Origin: Candidatus Pelagibacter sp.
GTDB lineage: Bacteria > Pseudomonadota > Alphaproteobacteria > Pelagibacterales > Pelagibacteraceae
Length of the DNA: 64,000 bases
NCBI GenBank assembly: GCA_028097645.1
Contig: JAOHEU010000001.1
Span: forward strand, 1-64,000
Direction: 5' to 3'
The notes beneath the pieces are model-generated. The model made no database searches. It had not been told where the DNA came from and saw nothing but the letters and a program-made list of their open reading frames with translations. Shown here piece by piece: positions 25,030 to 33,333 of this stretch (the first letter of the stretch is position 1; each line of letters begins with the position of its first letter). Both the position numbers and the translations under genes were made by a program.

Positions 25030-26079
25030 ATGAAAATAATAAACATTAAAACAATTTGCAAAACACTACTCAAGGTGGTTGCAATTGCTTTCTTTACCCA
25101 AGCGGCCTATGCAGAGGTAACTCTTAAGCTTGGTACTACGGGTAGATTAGGTATGCCAATTGGTGATGCGATAGATCAAGCATTGATACCAGCTTTGGCA
25201 AAAGCCTCAGGTGGCAAGATGAAAGTCGAACCATATTATCAAAAAAGTTTATGTGCTGAACAGAAATGTGGTGAGCAAGCTAATCAAGGGCTTATAGCTC
25301 TATGGACTAGTTCTACAGCAAACTACGGTAATTTTGGATCAGAGTTAGCAATTTTTGATTTGCCTTTCATTTTCAAATCATTAGAGGATGCAAAAAGAAT
25401 ATCAGATGAATGGTTAGCTGAAAGACAGTGTAAACTTGCTCTTGAAAATGCAGGTCATATTTGTCTTTCTGTATATTCAAGTGGTGGATTTAGACAGCTA
25501 GGGAATGCAACTAAACCAATTCATGTTCCAGGAGATATGAAGGGTTTGAAATGGCGTACTACTAAGAGTCCAGTTGAGTTCATGTTAGTTAAAAATTGGG
25601 GCGCAACACCAACACCTTATGACTGGAGCCAGTTATACTCAGGCCTACAGTCGGGTGTAGTTGAAGGTCAGTATGTTGCTAGTCCATGGCAGCACGTAGC
25701 AAAACTTCATGAAGTTGCAAAATACTTCACTGAAATTGGTGGTATGTGGTCTGGAAATATTTTAGCAATGGATGCTAAGCAGTATAACGCATTGTCTTCT
25801 CAAGAGAAGAAATGGTTACACGAGGCAGCTGATGCTTATGGAGAAAAAGTAAACCAGTTAGATAACGCTTGGATTAAGAATGGCGAAGATGCAATTAAAG
25901 CATCTGCAACAGAGTGGTATGTGCCATCTGAAGCGGAAATGACTAAGTGGAGAGCAGGCGCAATCGGTGCTTGGTTAGATGCTAAGGGTACTTTTGAACC
26001 AGAGGTAGCTAAAAGAGTACTTCTAGAACAAGGAATGGATGGATTTGTAGCTCAGTTAGAGAAAGCTGGGGCTCTTTAA
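25030..26079 (+). CDS. TRAP transporter periplasmic binding protein (DctP family)
   Basis: The protein has 349 residues with a signal peptide (about 1-28, ending TQAAYAE). It is a DctP-type solute receptor; the conserved arginine that binds a carboxylate is in GLKWRTTKSP (about residue 178). Unusual for the family are two cysteines close together (LCAEQKCGEQ). It delivers a small carboxylic acid, sulfonate or similar anion to DctMQ. The gene order is P-M-Q. A 17-bp hairpin follows its stop. Confidence 0.88.
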   Translation: MKIINIKTICKTLLKVVAIAFFTQAAYAEVTLKLGTTGRLGMPIGDAIDQALIPALAKASGGKMKVEPYYQKSLCAEQKCGEQANQGLIALWTSSTANYGNFGSELAIFDLPFIFKSLEDAKRISDEWLAERQCKLALENAGHICLSVYSSGGFRQLGNATKPIHVPGDMKGLKWRTTKSPVEFMLVKNWGATPTPYDWSQLYSGLQSGVVEGQYVASPWQHVAKLHEVAKYFTEIGGMWSGNILAMDAKQYNALSSQEKKWLHEAADAYGEKVNQLDNAWIKNGEDAIKASATEWYVPSEAEMTKWRAGAIGAWLDAKGTFEPEVAKRVLLEQGMDGFVAQLEKAGAL

Positions 26080-26099
26080 ATCGTTCAACAAAAAACTGT

Positions 26100-26142
26100 G
26101 TAAAGATCATTTAGTTCAATTTTAAAACTAGATGATCTTTAC
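26100..26142 (+). promoter_or_regulatory. 17-bp hairpin between TRAP binding protein and permease genes
   Basis: GTAAAGATCATTTAGTT (26100-26116) pairs with AACTAGATGATCTTTAC (26126-26142); all 17 positions pair with one G-U. The loop has 9 nt. No T-run follows on the plus strand (ACCTTAAAC), so it looks like an mRNA 3'-end stabiliser or attenuator that leaves more dctP than dctM message. Confidence 0.7.
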
Positions 26143-26171
26143 CTTAAACAATTCATAACATATAAGTATTT

Positions 26172-27455
26172 ATGGAAAGTATTATTCTACTCGTAGTACT
26201 CCTTTTTCTAATTTTATTAGGTGCTCCCATTGGTTTCATATTAATACTGATACCATTTGTTTACATTTTATTTACCGATGCTGTACCGCTTGTTTTGATT
26301 CCAAGTCAAATGTTTAATGCTATTGACTCGGTTCCCTTAACTGCAATTGCGTTTTTTATGTTGACGGGTGAGTTGATGACAAGTGCAACGATTACTGACC
26401 GGTTAGTATCTTTGAGTAGAGCATTAATTGGACGTATACGAGGTGGTTTGGCCCAAGTGAATGTTCTTGTGAGTATGTTTTTTGCGGGAATGAATGGTTC
26501 TGTAGTAGCAGATACAGCTACAGTTGGTGCATTAGTTTTACCAGCCATGAAAAAAGCTGGATATCCCGCAGCGTTTTCGGCTGCTGTTACAGGTGTAAGT
26601 TCTACTATAGGAGGGATAATTCCACCTAGTATTATGATGATTGTACTTGCTAACTCGACTGAGATTTCGATTGCAGCATTATTTGCAGCTGGGATTGTTC
26701 CAGGCGTGTTGATAGGCATTACGATTATGATAATCAATCATTACTTCGCAATTAAATATAACTTCGAGCGAAGTGATGAACCATTTTCAATACGTCGAGC
26801 TGGTAAAGAATTATATCGATCCTCATTCGCCCTTTTAATCCCTTTAGTTTTAGTGGGCTCAGTAATGGGTGGTGTTGCATCGGTTGTTGAGGCTGGCGCT
26901 ATCACAGCAATGGTTGCATTATTTACAGGTGTTTTCGTTTATCGAACTATTAAATGGAAAGATTGTACTGGTGCTTTTCGTCGGGCATTCCGCAATTCAG
27001 CAATGGTTTTTATCATCATAGCTGCATCAGGACCCTTTAGTTGGTTACTTACTTCTCTAGGTGCAATCGGTGATCTTGAACAATGGCTTCTAAGCTTGAC
27101 GGAGTCTCCGATTATTTTTATTTTAGCTGTGATATTATTCATTTTTCTTCTTGGAACAGTGATGGATTCTGCAGTAAACATTATTATAGTTGGTCCGGTA
27201 CTAGTTAATGTTATGGCTCAAGCTGGTTTTCCTGAGGTACAAGCTGCAATCGTTGTAATAGTTGGCTTCTTAATTGGTTCGGTAACTCCGCCTGTTGGTG
27301 TTGCTTACTTTACTGCTGCAACAATAGCACAAGTTCGTTTAGAAAAAGTGGCTATTGCATTAATTCCTTATTTAGTAGGGCTATTTTTGCTTTTATTTTT
27401 TATTCTTGTTATTCCGGAGTTGACTATGTTTCTTCCAAACCTATTGAGTAATTAG
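26172..27455 (+). CDS. TRAP transporter large permease (DctM family)
   Basis: This 427-residue membrane protein has about 12 helices and is the Na+-driven channel subunit. Family motifs include GGLAQVNVLVSMFFAGMNGS, STIGGIIPPSIMMIVLA and GSVTPPVGVAYF. Arginine is often written with CGT or CGA codons here (for example around 26431-26440 and 26791-26800), unlike the AGA-rich neighbours, so the cassette may be a transfer. It is followed after 4 bp by the small permease gene. Confidence 0.92.
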   Translation: MESIILLVVLLFLILLGAPIGFILILIPFVYILFTDAVPLVLIPSQMFNAIDSVPLTAIAFFMLTGELMTSATITDRLVSLSRALIGRIRGGLAQVNVLVSMFFAGMNGSVVADTATVGALVLPAMKKAGYPAAFSAAVTGVSSTIGGIIPPSIMMIVLANSTEISIAALFAAGIVPGVLIGITIMIINHYFAIKYNFERSDEPFSIRRAGKELYRSSFALLIPLVLVGSVMGGVASVVEAGAITAMVALFTGVFVYRTIKWKDCTGAFRRAFRNSAMVFIIIAASGPFSWLLTSLGAIGDLEQWLLSLTESPIIFILAVILFIFLLGTVMDSAVNIIIVGPVLVNVMAQAGFPEVQAAIVVIVGFLIGSVTPPVGVAYFTAATIAQVRLEKVAIALIPYLVGLFLLLFFILVIPELTMFLPNLLSN

Positions 27456-27459
27456 CGAT

Positions 27460-27969
27460 ATGTTAAAATTTTTTAATAACTTTGACCGTTTTATCCATCG
27501 TATGCTGGAAGCTATGTGCTCGCTCTTTTTAGCTTCGATGGTTGGTTTCACTCTTTATAACGTCATCATGCGATATGTTTTTAATAACCCTCCTGTTTGG
27601 GGCGACTTACTAACAGTGTTAAGTAATATTTGGTTGATGTTTATAGCACTTTCATTGACAGCTAGAGACAATGAACACATAGCTTTAAATTTAATTTATG
27701 AAAAATTACCAGATAGACTGTCATTATATATACGCCAGTTCTGGAAACTTATGATCATGGCAATTGGTATAGTCTTGATGATTTATGGAGTTGAACTTGT
27801 AGAAGGTATGCGTGGGAAGTATTGGGAAATGTGGTATTTTGAAATTAGTTTCCAAGGTATTGAGTTCAAAGAAAATTATATGCCAAAGAAATACGCAGTT
27901 GCTATCTTACCATTAGCTGGATTTTTGACGACCATTGGTGCTGTAATTTCTTTTGTTAAAAAGGTCTAG
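27460..27969 (+). CDS. TRAP transporter small permease (DctQ family)
   Basis: This 169-residue, four-helix membrane protein is the small TRAP subunit. Its first helix is followed by the usual NVIMRYVFNNPPVWGDLL motif (about 31-48), then a second helix ending ALSLTARDNEHIAL. It completes the P-M-Q operon. The last part holds an extra hydrophilic stretch (FEISFQGIEFKENYMPK) before the fourth helix. The gene ends 42 bp before leader copy B. Confidence 0.88.
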   Translation: MLKFFNNFDRFIHRMLEAMCSLFLASMVGFTLYNVIMRYVFNNPPVWGDLLTVLSNIWLMFIALSLTARDNEHIALNLIYEKLPDRLSLYIRQFWKLMIMAIGIVLMIYGVELVEGMRGKYWEMWYFEISFQGIEFKENYMPKKYAVAILPLAGFLTTIGAVISFVKKV

Positions 27970-28011
27970 TTTTTCGAATTAGTCATTAATAATTACTGAG
28001 GCAATTAAGTT

Positions 28012-28111
28012 AAAAATACAAGGTTATATATATCTTTTATAACTTTATTTCCTTTGACTCGCTTTAATCATTCGCGTTAGACTTGATTTTTAAATTAATA
28101 GGAGAGAGATA
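28012..28111 (+). repeat. Leader repeat copy B (promoter and hairpin upstream of the glycine-betaine operon)
   Basis: This is the second copy of the ~100-bp leader, with about ten changes from copy A: ACAAGGTTATATATATCTTT, then TTTGACTCGCTTTAATCATT and AAATTAATAGGAGAGAG. TTGACT (28054-28059) and TAGACT (28078-28083) are 18 bp apart, like copy A. It drives the betaine ABC operon. The pair bounds the TRAP cassette exactly at the two start codons. Confidence 0.75.
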
Positions 28112-29074
28112 ATGAGAATAATTAAAACTACACTTGTAGCTGGATTAATTTCACTTTTTGCTACTTTTTCAACATTCGCTGAAAAAGTTAAAATTGGAGA
28201 TCCAGGTTGGACAGGTGCTACAGCAATTGCTAATTTATTAGCTGCAGTTGTTAATGATAAAATGGGTGGAGAAGCAGAACTTGTTCCAGGAAACAACACT
28301 GCAATCTATGGTGCAATTGATAGAAGCAAAGGTGAAATAGAAGTTCACCCTGATATTTGGTTACCAAACCAACAAGCTTATACAAATGATTTAGTTCCAA
28401 AAGGAACTTTAAAATTAAGTAGCAAACCATATGAAGGAAACCAAGGTTATTGTGTTTCTCAAAAATTTGCGAAAAAATTTAACATCACTGCAATTGAAGA
28501 TTTAGGAAGACCTGAAGTTGTTAAAGCTATGGATAGTGATGGCAATGGTAAAGGTGAATTTTGGATTGGTGCAGATGGTTGGGCGTCAGCTAATGTTAAT
28601 CAAGTTAAACTAAGAGATTATGGTTTATATGATGCAGGAATTGAGCCAATCAGAGCAGCAGAAGCTGTTAAAAATGCAAGAGTGCTTGACTCTATTAAAA
28701 AAGACGAAGGTTATGCATTTTATTGTTACAAGCCACATGCAATTTGGGGAATGGCTGATGTAGTTATGTTGGAAGAGCCAAAATTTGATCCAGCTAAATA
28801 CAAAATGGTACAACCTAAAGAGGATGCTGACTGGTACAAAAAATCTTATGTTGCTTCGAAAGATGCGCTTAAACAAATTCAAATAGGTTGGGGTACTTCT
28901 TTAGAAGGTAAATCTCCAGCTATTGTTGATTTTTTTAAGAACTTTCAATTAACTGCAGACGATGTATCGGCTATGGCTTATGCAATTTCAGTTGAGAAAA
29001 AACAACCAGCTGATGTAGCAAGAGCTTGGATGAAAGCTAACAAATCAACAGTTGATGGTTGGTTAGGTCTTTAA
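28112..29074 (+). CDS. opuAC: Glycine betaine/proline ABC transporter binding protein (OpuAC/ProX type)
   Basis: The protein has 320 residues with a signal peptide (about 1-23, ending TFSTFAE). It is an OpuAC-domain receptor: IGDPGWTGATAIANLL at the start of the mature part, GEIEVHPDIWLPNQ, then EGYAFYCYKPHAIWG, in which the aromatic residues could form a quaternary-ammonium box. It captures glycine betaine or a related osmolyte in the periplasm for the ATPase and permease encoded downstream. A hairpin follows the stop. Confidence 0.88.
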   Translation: MRIIKTTLVAGLISLFATFSTFAEKVKIGDPGWTGATAIANLLAAVVNDKMGGEAELVPGNNTAIYGAIDRSKGEIEVHPDIWLPNQQAYTNDLVPKGTLKLSSKPYEGNQGYCVSQKFAKKFNITAIEDLGRPEVVKAMDSDGNGKGEFWIGADGWASANVNQVKLRDYGLYDAGIEPIRAAEAVKNARVLDSIKKDEGYAFYCYKPHAIWGMADVVMLEEPKFDPAKYKMVQPKEDADWYKKSYVASKDALKQIQIGWGTSLEGKSPAIVDFFKNFQLTADDVSAMAYAISVEKKQPADVARAWMKANKSTVDGWLGL

Positions 29075-29096
29075 TCTAAATAAAATAAATTATTTA

Positions 29097-29123
29097 TACC
29101 CGGCAATTTTATATTGCTGGGTA
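29097..29123 (+). terminator. Hairpin after the betaine binding-protein gene
   Basis: TACCCGGCAA (29097-29106) pairs with TTGCTGGGTA (29114-29123) over 10 bp with one G-U and a 7-nt loop; TATTTTCC follows on the plus strand. It probably works as a partial terminator or 3'-end protector between opuAC and the ATPase gene. Confidence 0.6.
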
Positions 29124-29149
29124 TATTTTCCTAAATAAAAGAGAGTTAA

Positions 29150-30211
29150 ATGGATTCTTCTGGATCAGCAATTAAAATTGAAAATGTTTGGAAAGTGTTT
29201 GGCAACACTTCGAGCGAAGCATTAGATGCTATCCAAAATAAAAAAATTTCTAAGAATGAAGCCTTGGAGAAATATAACTCAGTTATAGGTGTATCTGATG
29301 TTTCTTTTGATGTTAAGCAAGGTGAAATATTTTGTGTAATGGGCCTTTCAGGTAGTGGAAAATCAACATTAGTTAGGCATATTAATAGACTTTTAGAACC
29401 AACATCTGGCAAGATTTTAATCAACGGTCAGGATGTAATGACACTTGATAGAGATAATTTACAAGAATTAAGAAATAAAAAAATTGGCATGGTATTTCAA
29501 AACTTTGCACTAATGCCTCATAGATCTGTTGTAGATAATATAGCGATGCCTCTTGAAATAAGAGGGGTAAGTAAAAATGATAGATTGGATGCAGCTAATA
29601 AAATTTTAGATATCGTAGAATTGCAAGGTTGGGGAAATAAATTTGCACATGAATTATCAGGTGGTATGCAACAAAGAGTAGGGCTTGCAAGAGCATTAGC
29701 TGCTGATCCAGATTTTTTATTAATGGATGAACCTTTTAGTGCATTAGATCCTTTAATAAGAAGACAACTTCAATCTGAATTTATTAAACTTTCAAAACAA
29801 ATGAAAAAAACAACTGTTTTTATTACTCATGATTTAGATGAAGCTGTAAGAGTAGGTCATCGTATTGCAATTATGAGAGATGGTAAGGTAATTCAAATTG
29901 GAACTCCAGAAGAAATCGTAGTAAGCCCAGCAGATGACTACGTTGCTGATTTTGTTAAAGGTATTTCTAGACTAAAAGTTGTTCAGGCTAAATCAATAAT
30001 GCAAACTGTTGAAAATTTTGAAAATAAAAATGGAAAAATTACAAATGATTTAGAAATTGTTAACGAGAGTGATTTGCTAAGTAAACTTATTGAAACCTCG
30101 GCATCTAAAAATAAGCCAATAATTGTAAATAATAATCAAAATAAAATTGTTGGTGTTATATCGCAGTCAGATCTTTTAAAAGCAGTTATTGAAGGAGAAG
30201 ATAGTGAGTAA
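29150..30211 (+). CDS. opuAA: Glycine betaine/proline ABC transporter ATPase (ProV/OpuAA type)
   Basis: This 353-residue ATPase has the ProV-specific N-terminal insertion (DAIQNKKISKNEALEKYN, about 26-43) before the Walker A GLSGSGKST at 65-73. The LSGGMQQRVGLARALA signature and LLMDEPFSALDPL Walker B follow. The C-terminus has a single shortened CBS-like region (IIVNNNQNKIVGVISQSDLL) rather than two full CBS domains. It overlaps the permease gene by 8 bp. Confidence 0.93.
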   Translation: MDSSGSAIKIENVWKVFGNTSSEALDAIQNKKISKNEALEKYNSVIGVSDVSFDVKQGEIFCVMGLSGSGKSTLVRHINRLLEPTSGKILINGQDVMTLDRDNLQELRNKKIGMVFQNFALMPHRSVVDNIAMPLEIRGVSKNDRLDAANKILDIVELQGWGNKFAHELSGGMQQRVGLARALAADPDFLLMDEPFSALDPLIRRQLQSEFIKLSKQMKKTTVFITHDLDEAVRVGHRIAIMRDGKVIQIGTPEEIVVSPADDYVADFVKGISRLKVVQAKSIMQTVENFENKNGKITNDLEIVNESDLLSKLIETSASKNKPIIVNNNQNKIVGVISQSDLLKAVIEGEDSE

Positions 30212-31706
30212 AGAAATTAACAATCCTTCAAGATCTCAGTTAATAACTGATTTTGTTAAAACAAATCCAGAATATTATATTGAAAAATTCCAACAAATAG
30301 GCAATAAACCTACTTTTTCTTTTTCATTTAATCTGTATGCAGCAATTCTTGGACCAATTTGGTTTGGAATGAGAAACATTTGGAATTGGGCTTTAACTTT
30401 TCTAATTATTGAAACTTTTTCTGTTGTTCAAATAATAAGAGGTTTATTTGGGAATATCACAAAAGATGCTATTCAAAAAATAGAACAGGTCCAATCAACA
30501 ATTGCGTTTAGAAACAAGCAATTAGAAGCAGCTATTACCAATAATCCTGATAAAGTTGATGTCTATAAAAGAAATATCAAATCATTAGAAGACGCCATGC
30601 AAGGCTATATTGATGAAGTTAGTAGAATTGAAGCATCAGCCATTTGGATAACAATTTTTGGAATAGTACTTTTGATTTCAATTAAGATTGTCCAAGGTGT
30701 TCTTGCAAACTCTAAATTAGAAAAAAGATATTCTGAATGGTTATCTGACAAATCAATAAGCCCTGGTATGCAAACTAAAAACTATATTTTAAGTACAGTT
30801 TTTGCTTCTGTAATTATGTTTTTTTCAGTAGTGCACTATAGTTTTCCAGGTTTAATTGTAATTATGGATGAATTTCCAACCCACCCAGATATCAGATTAA
30901 CCTCAATTGCCTGGGTAGAAAAAATTTTTAATTATGCTGTATTAAAAGGAGATGCGTTATTTACTGCAATTACAATTGGTATTAGATCTGTTTTAGATTT
31001 TTTAGAATTATTGTTTGTTAAAACACCTTGGATAGTAATTATTACAGCAATAGTTACATTAACAGGGTTATCTGCTGGCCCTAGAGCCGCAATCTATTCA
31101 GCTGGTTTTTTATGTTACATGGGTTTTTTAGGTTTTTGGGTTAAAGCAATGACAACACTAGCTTTACTTGGAACTGCAGCAATTTTAAGTATCGCAATTG
31201 GAATACCGCTTGGGATTTTTTGTGCAAGACGTCAAAGATTTTATTCAATGATAAGACCTATTATGGATTTCATGCAAACAATGCCAGCGTTTGTATTTAT
31301 GATTCCAGTTATCGCATTCTTTGGAACTGGAAAAGTTGCAGCGGTAATTATTACGATGATATTTGGTGGAACTCCTGTTGTTAGATTAACAGTGCTTGGA
31401 TTAAGAGGAGTGCCAGAGACAATCAGGGAAGCTGCAATAGCTTACGGTGCAAGTAAATGGTATTTACTTAGAAAGGTGGATTTACCTTTAGCCACTCCAT
31501 CAATTTTAGCAGGTGTAAACCAAACTGTAATGTTAAGTTTAGCAATGGTTGTAGTTGCATCACTAATTGGAGCAAAAGGTTTGGGGCAAGATGTATTAGA
31601 AGCTTTACAATATGCTAATGTTGGTCAGGGTATTCTCGCAGGTGTTGCGATATTATTTGTTGCATTAATTTTAGATAGGGTTGTTCAAGGTAAAAAAAGA
31701 GTTTAA
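30204..31706 (+). CDS. opuAB: Glycine betaine/proline ABC permease (ProW type) with extra N-terminal membrane domain
   Basis: The start is placed at GTG 30204, 8 nt after GGAG, giving 500 residues; a TTG at 30189 is less likely. The last ~250 residues are a binding-protein-dependent permease with the EAA-type loop TIREAAIAYGASKWYLLRKVDLPLATPSI. The first ~180 residues are unusual: FSFNLYAAILGPIWFGMRNIW resembles DUF2628-like small membrane proteins, followed by a coiled-coil-like charged stretch (about 85-130). The N-terminal domain could be regulatory. It overlaps the ATPase gene by 8 bp. Confidence 0.88.
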   Translation: MSKEINNPSRSQLITDFVKTNPEYYIEKFQQIGNKPTFSFSFNLYAAILGPIWFGMRNIWNWALTFLIIETFSVVQIIRGLFGNITKDAIQKIEQVQSTIAFRNKQLEAAITNNPDKVDVYKRNIKSLEDAMQGYIDEVSRIEASAIWITIFGIVLLISIKIVQGVLANSKLEKRYSEWLSDKSISPGMQTKNYILSTVFASVIMFFSVVHYSFPGLIVIMDEFPTHPDIRLTSIAWVEKIFNYAVLKGDALFTAITIGIRSVLDFLELLFVKTPWIVIITAIVTLTGLSAGPRAAIYSAGFLCYMGFLGFWVKAMTTLALLGTAAILSIAIGIPLGIFCARRQRFYSMIRPIMDFMQTMPAFVFMIPVIAFFGTGKVAAVIITMIFGGTPVVRLTVLGLRGVPETIREAAIAYGASKWYLLRKVDLPLATPSILAGVNQTVMLSLAMVVVASLIGAKGLGQDVLEALQYANVGQGILAGVAILFVALILDRVVQGKKRV

Positions 31707-31715
31707 TAAAAACTA

Positions 31716-32330
31716 ATGGAATATTTGTTATTAGGTTTTATTACTGGTCTAAGTCTTATTTTAGCTATTGGGGCTCAAAACATATTTGTAATAGAGCAGG
31801 GTTTAAAAAAACAATATGTTTTTTTAGTTTGTTTAATTTGTTCAATATCAGATTTTATATTAATTTTTCTAGGAATTTTTCTTTTTCAGTATTTTGGTAA
31901 TTTTTTTAACACAACAATAGAACTAATTTTAAATATTTTTTTATTTTTATTTTTAATTCACTTTATTTATGGAAAGATATCTATTCAAAATAAAAAGATA
32001 AGTTTTAATGAAGATATTACAGATATCTCAGTAACATCCATAATTACAAAAACTCTTGCTTTTACTTATCTTAATCCCCATGTTTATTCAGATACAGTTT
32101 TCTTCTTAGGAAACTTTTCAAAAAACTTTTTGGTAATTAATAAATATTATTTCGGTATTGGAGCTTCCATGTCTTCTTTACTTTTCTTCTTTGTGATTGG
32201 ATATCTATCAAAATTATTATCAAAATATCTACAGAGTGATTTAATTTGGAAAAGAATTAACTTATTTATTATAACATTTATGAGCATTATTGCTCTATAT
32301 GTTCTTATAGAAATTATTAAATTTTTTTAA
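31716..32330 (+). CDS. LysE-family amino acid exporter
   Basis: This 204-residue membrane protein has six helices. GFITGLSLILAIGAQNIFVI at the start is the LysE/ArgO signature (GAQN), and TLAFTYLNPHVYSDTVFFLG is the second conserved motif. Relatives export lysine, arginine or other amino acids. It follows the betaine permease gene by 9 bp but is probably not functionally tied to it. It is convergent with the zinc-ribbon gene. Confidence 0.87.
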   Translation: MEYLLLGFITGLSLILAIGAQNIFVIEQGLKKQYVFLVCLICSISDFILIFLGIFLFQYFGNFFNTTIELILNIFLFLFLIHFIYGKISIQNKKISFNEDITDISVTSIITKTLAFTYLNPHVYSDTVFFLGNFSKNFLVINKYYFGIGASMSSLLFFFVIGYLSKLLSKYLQSDLIWKRINLFIITFMSIIALYVLIEIIKFF

Positions 32331-32331
32331 A

Positions 32332-32523
32332 TTAAACTGTGCAACTCATATCCTGACCACAACACAATGGAGATTTTATTTTTCCATGATCGTTGGGACA
32401 TTTTGATATTTGCACTTCATTGCCATCATCTAATTTAAGCATGTCATTTACCAATGGTTCGTTACACTTCCCACAAGTAGCATTGACTGACATTTCACAT
32501 TTTGGACATTCATAAGTAGCCAT
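32332..32523 (-). CDS. Small zinc-ribbon-like protein
   Basis: The start is set at ATG 32523, preceded by AAGGAG 8 nt upstream, giving 63 residues; the longer in-frame form begins with a poor Asn-rich stretch. The protein has eight cysteines: C6-x2-C9, C17-x2-C20, C42, C54-C55 and C61, enough for one or two zinc sites. The first half (YECPKCEMSVNATCGKC) looks like a double-knuckle zinc ribbon. The role is unknown; nucleic-acid or protein binding is a guess. Confidence 0.7.
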   Translation of the reverse strand: MATYECPKCEMSVNATCGKCNEPLVNDMLKLDDGNEVQISKCPNDHGKIKSPLCCGQDMSCTV

Positions 32524-32577
32524 AATAACTCCTTTATTTGAATTGTTTGAATTCATAATATATTACATTATTTCATT

Positions 32578-33333
32578 ATGAAAAAAGTTTATATTGATGA
32601 CGTTGGTAGTGGTTTTCCACTAGTTTTGGTACATGGTTACCTTGGATCAGCAGAAATGTGGTGCAATCAAAGAGATTATTTTTTAAAATCTTGTAGGGTT
32701 ATATCACCAGCATTACCTGGTTTTGGAGAAAGTAGTAGCGCTCAATCTCTAGACTCAATAAATAAAATGGCTCAATTTGTTATTGATATTCTTGACGAAA
32801 GAAAAATACAGAAGTTTAATTTATTAGGTCACTCCATGGGTGGAATGATAGTTCAAGAAATAACTAAAATTATAGGAGATAGAGTTAATAAACTAATTTG
32901 CTTTGCAACAGGATCAATAGGAGAGATACCTGGAAGGTTTGAAACTATAGATGAAACGAGAAATAAATTAGAAAAAGATGGTATTGATATTTCATTTTCA
33001 AGAGTACCAAAAAAGTGGTTTGTAAAAGGTGATCAAGATAAAAATTATTATTTGTGCAAAAATGCAGTTAAAGGTGTTTCTTTGGAAGCAGCTGATAATG
33101 CTCTAATAGCCATGAAAAATTGGTCAGGATTTGATAGTTTAAAGACTATTGAAAATGAAACATTAATAATCTGGGGCGATAAAGATACTTCATATAATTT
33201 TGATCAAGTCGATACTCTTAATAAGAATATTAAGGATAGTAGGTTAGAAATTTTTGAAAATTGTAGTCATAATGTTCACCTAGAAAAGCCAAATGAATTT
33301 AATATTCTGGTTGAAAAATTTATAAATCAGTAA
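32578..33333 (+). CDS. Alpha/beta-fold hydrolase
   Basis: This 251-residue hydrolase has the oxyanion motif LVHGYLGSAEMW at 17-28, the nucleophile elbow GHSMGGM with Ser86, an acid in IIWGDKDTSYNF and a catalytic His in NCSHNVHLEKP. It resembles enol-lactone hydrolases, esterases and haloalkane-dehalogenase-like proteins. No substrate can be read. Its stop overlaps the convergent HAD gene by 7 bp. Confidence 0.82.
   Translation: MKKVYIDDVGSGFPLVLVHGYLGSAEMWCNQRDYFLKSCRVISPALPGFGESSSAQSLDSINKMAQFVIDILDERKIQKFNLLGHSMGGMIVQEITKIIGDRVNKLICFATGSIGEIPGRFETIDETRNKLEKDGIDISFSRVPKKWFVKGDQDKNYYLCKNAVKGVSLEAADNALIAMKNWSGFDSLKTIENETLIIWGDKDTSYNFDQVDTLNKNIKDSRLEIFENCSHNVHLEKPNEFNILVEKFINQ

Noticed and set aside
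26306..26737. 143-codon minus-strand ORF opposite dctM
   Set aside because: It is antisense to a well-defined permease; residue use reflects the complement of hydrophobic codons.
24931..28111. Transposon with direct repeats
   Set aside because: The repeats are promoter leaders that end at start codons; there is no transposase and no terminal inverted repeat.
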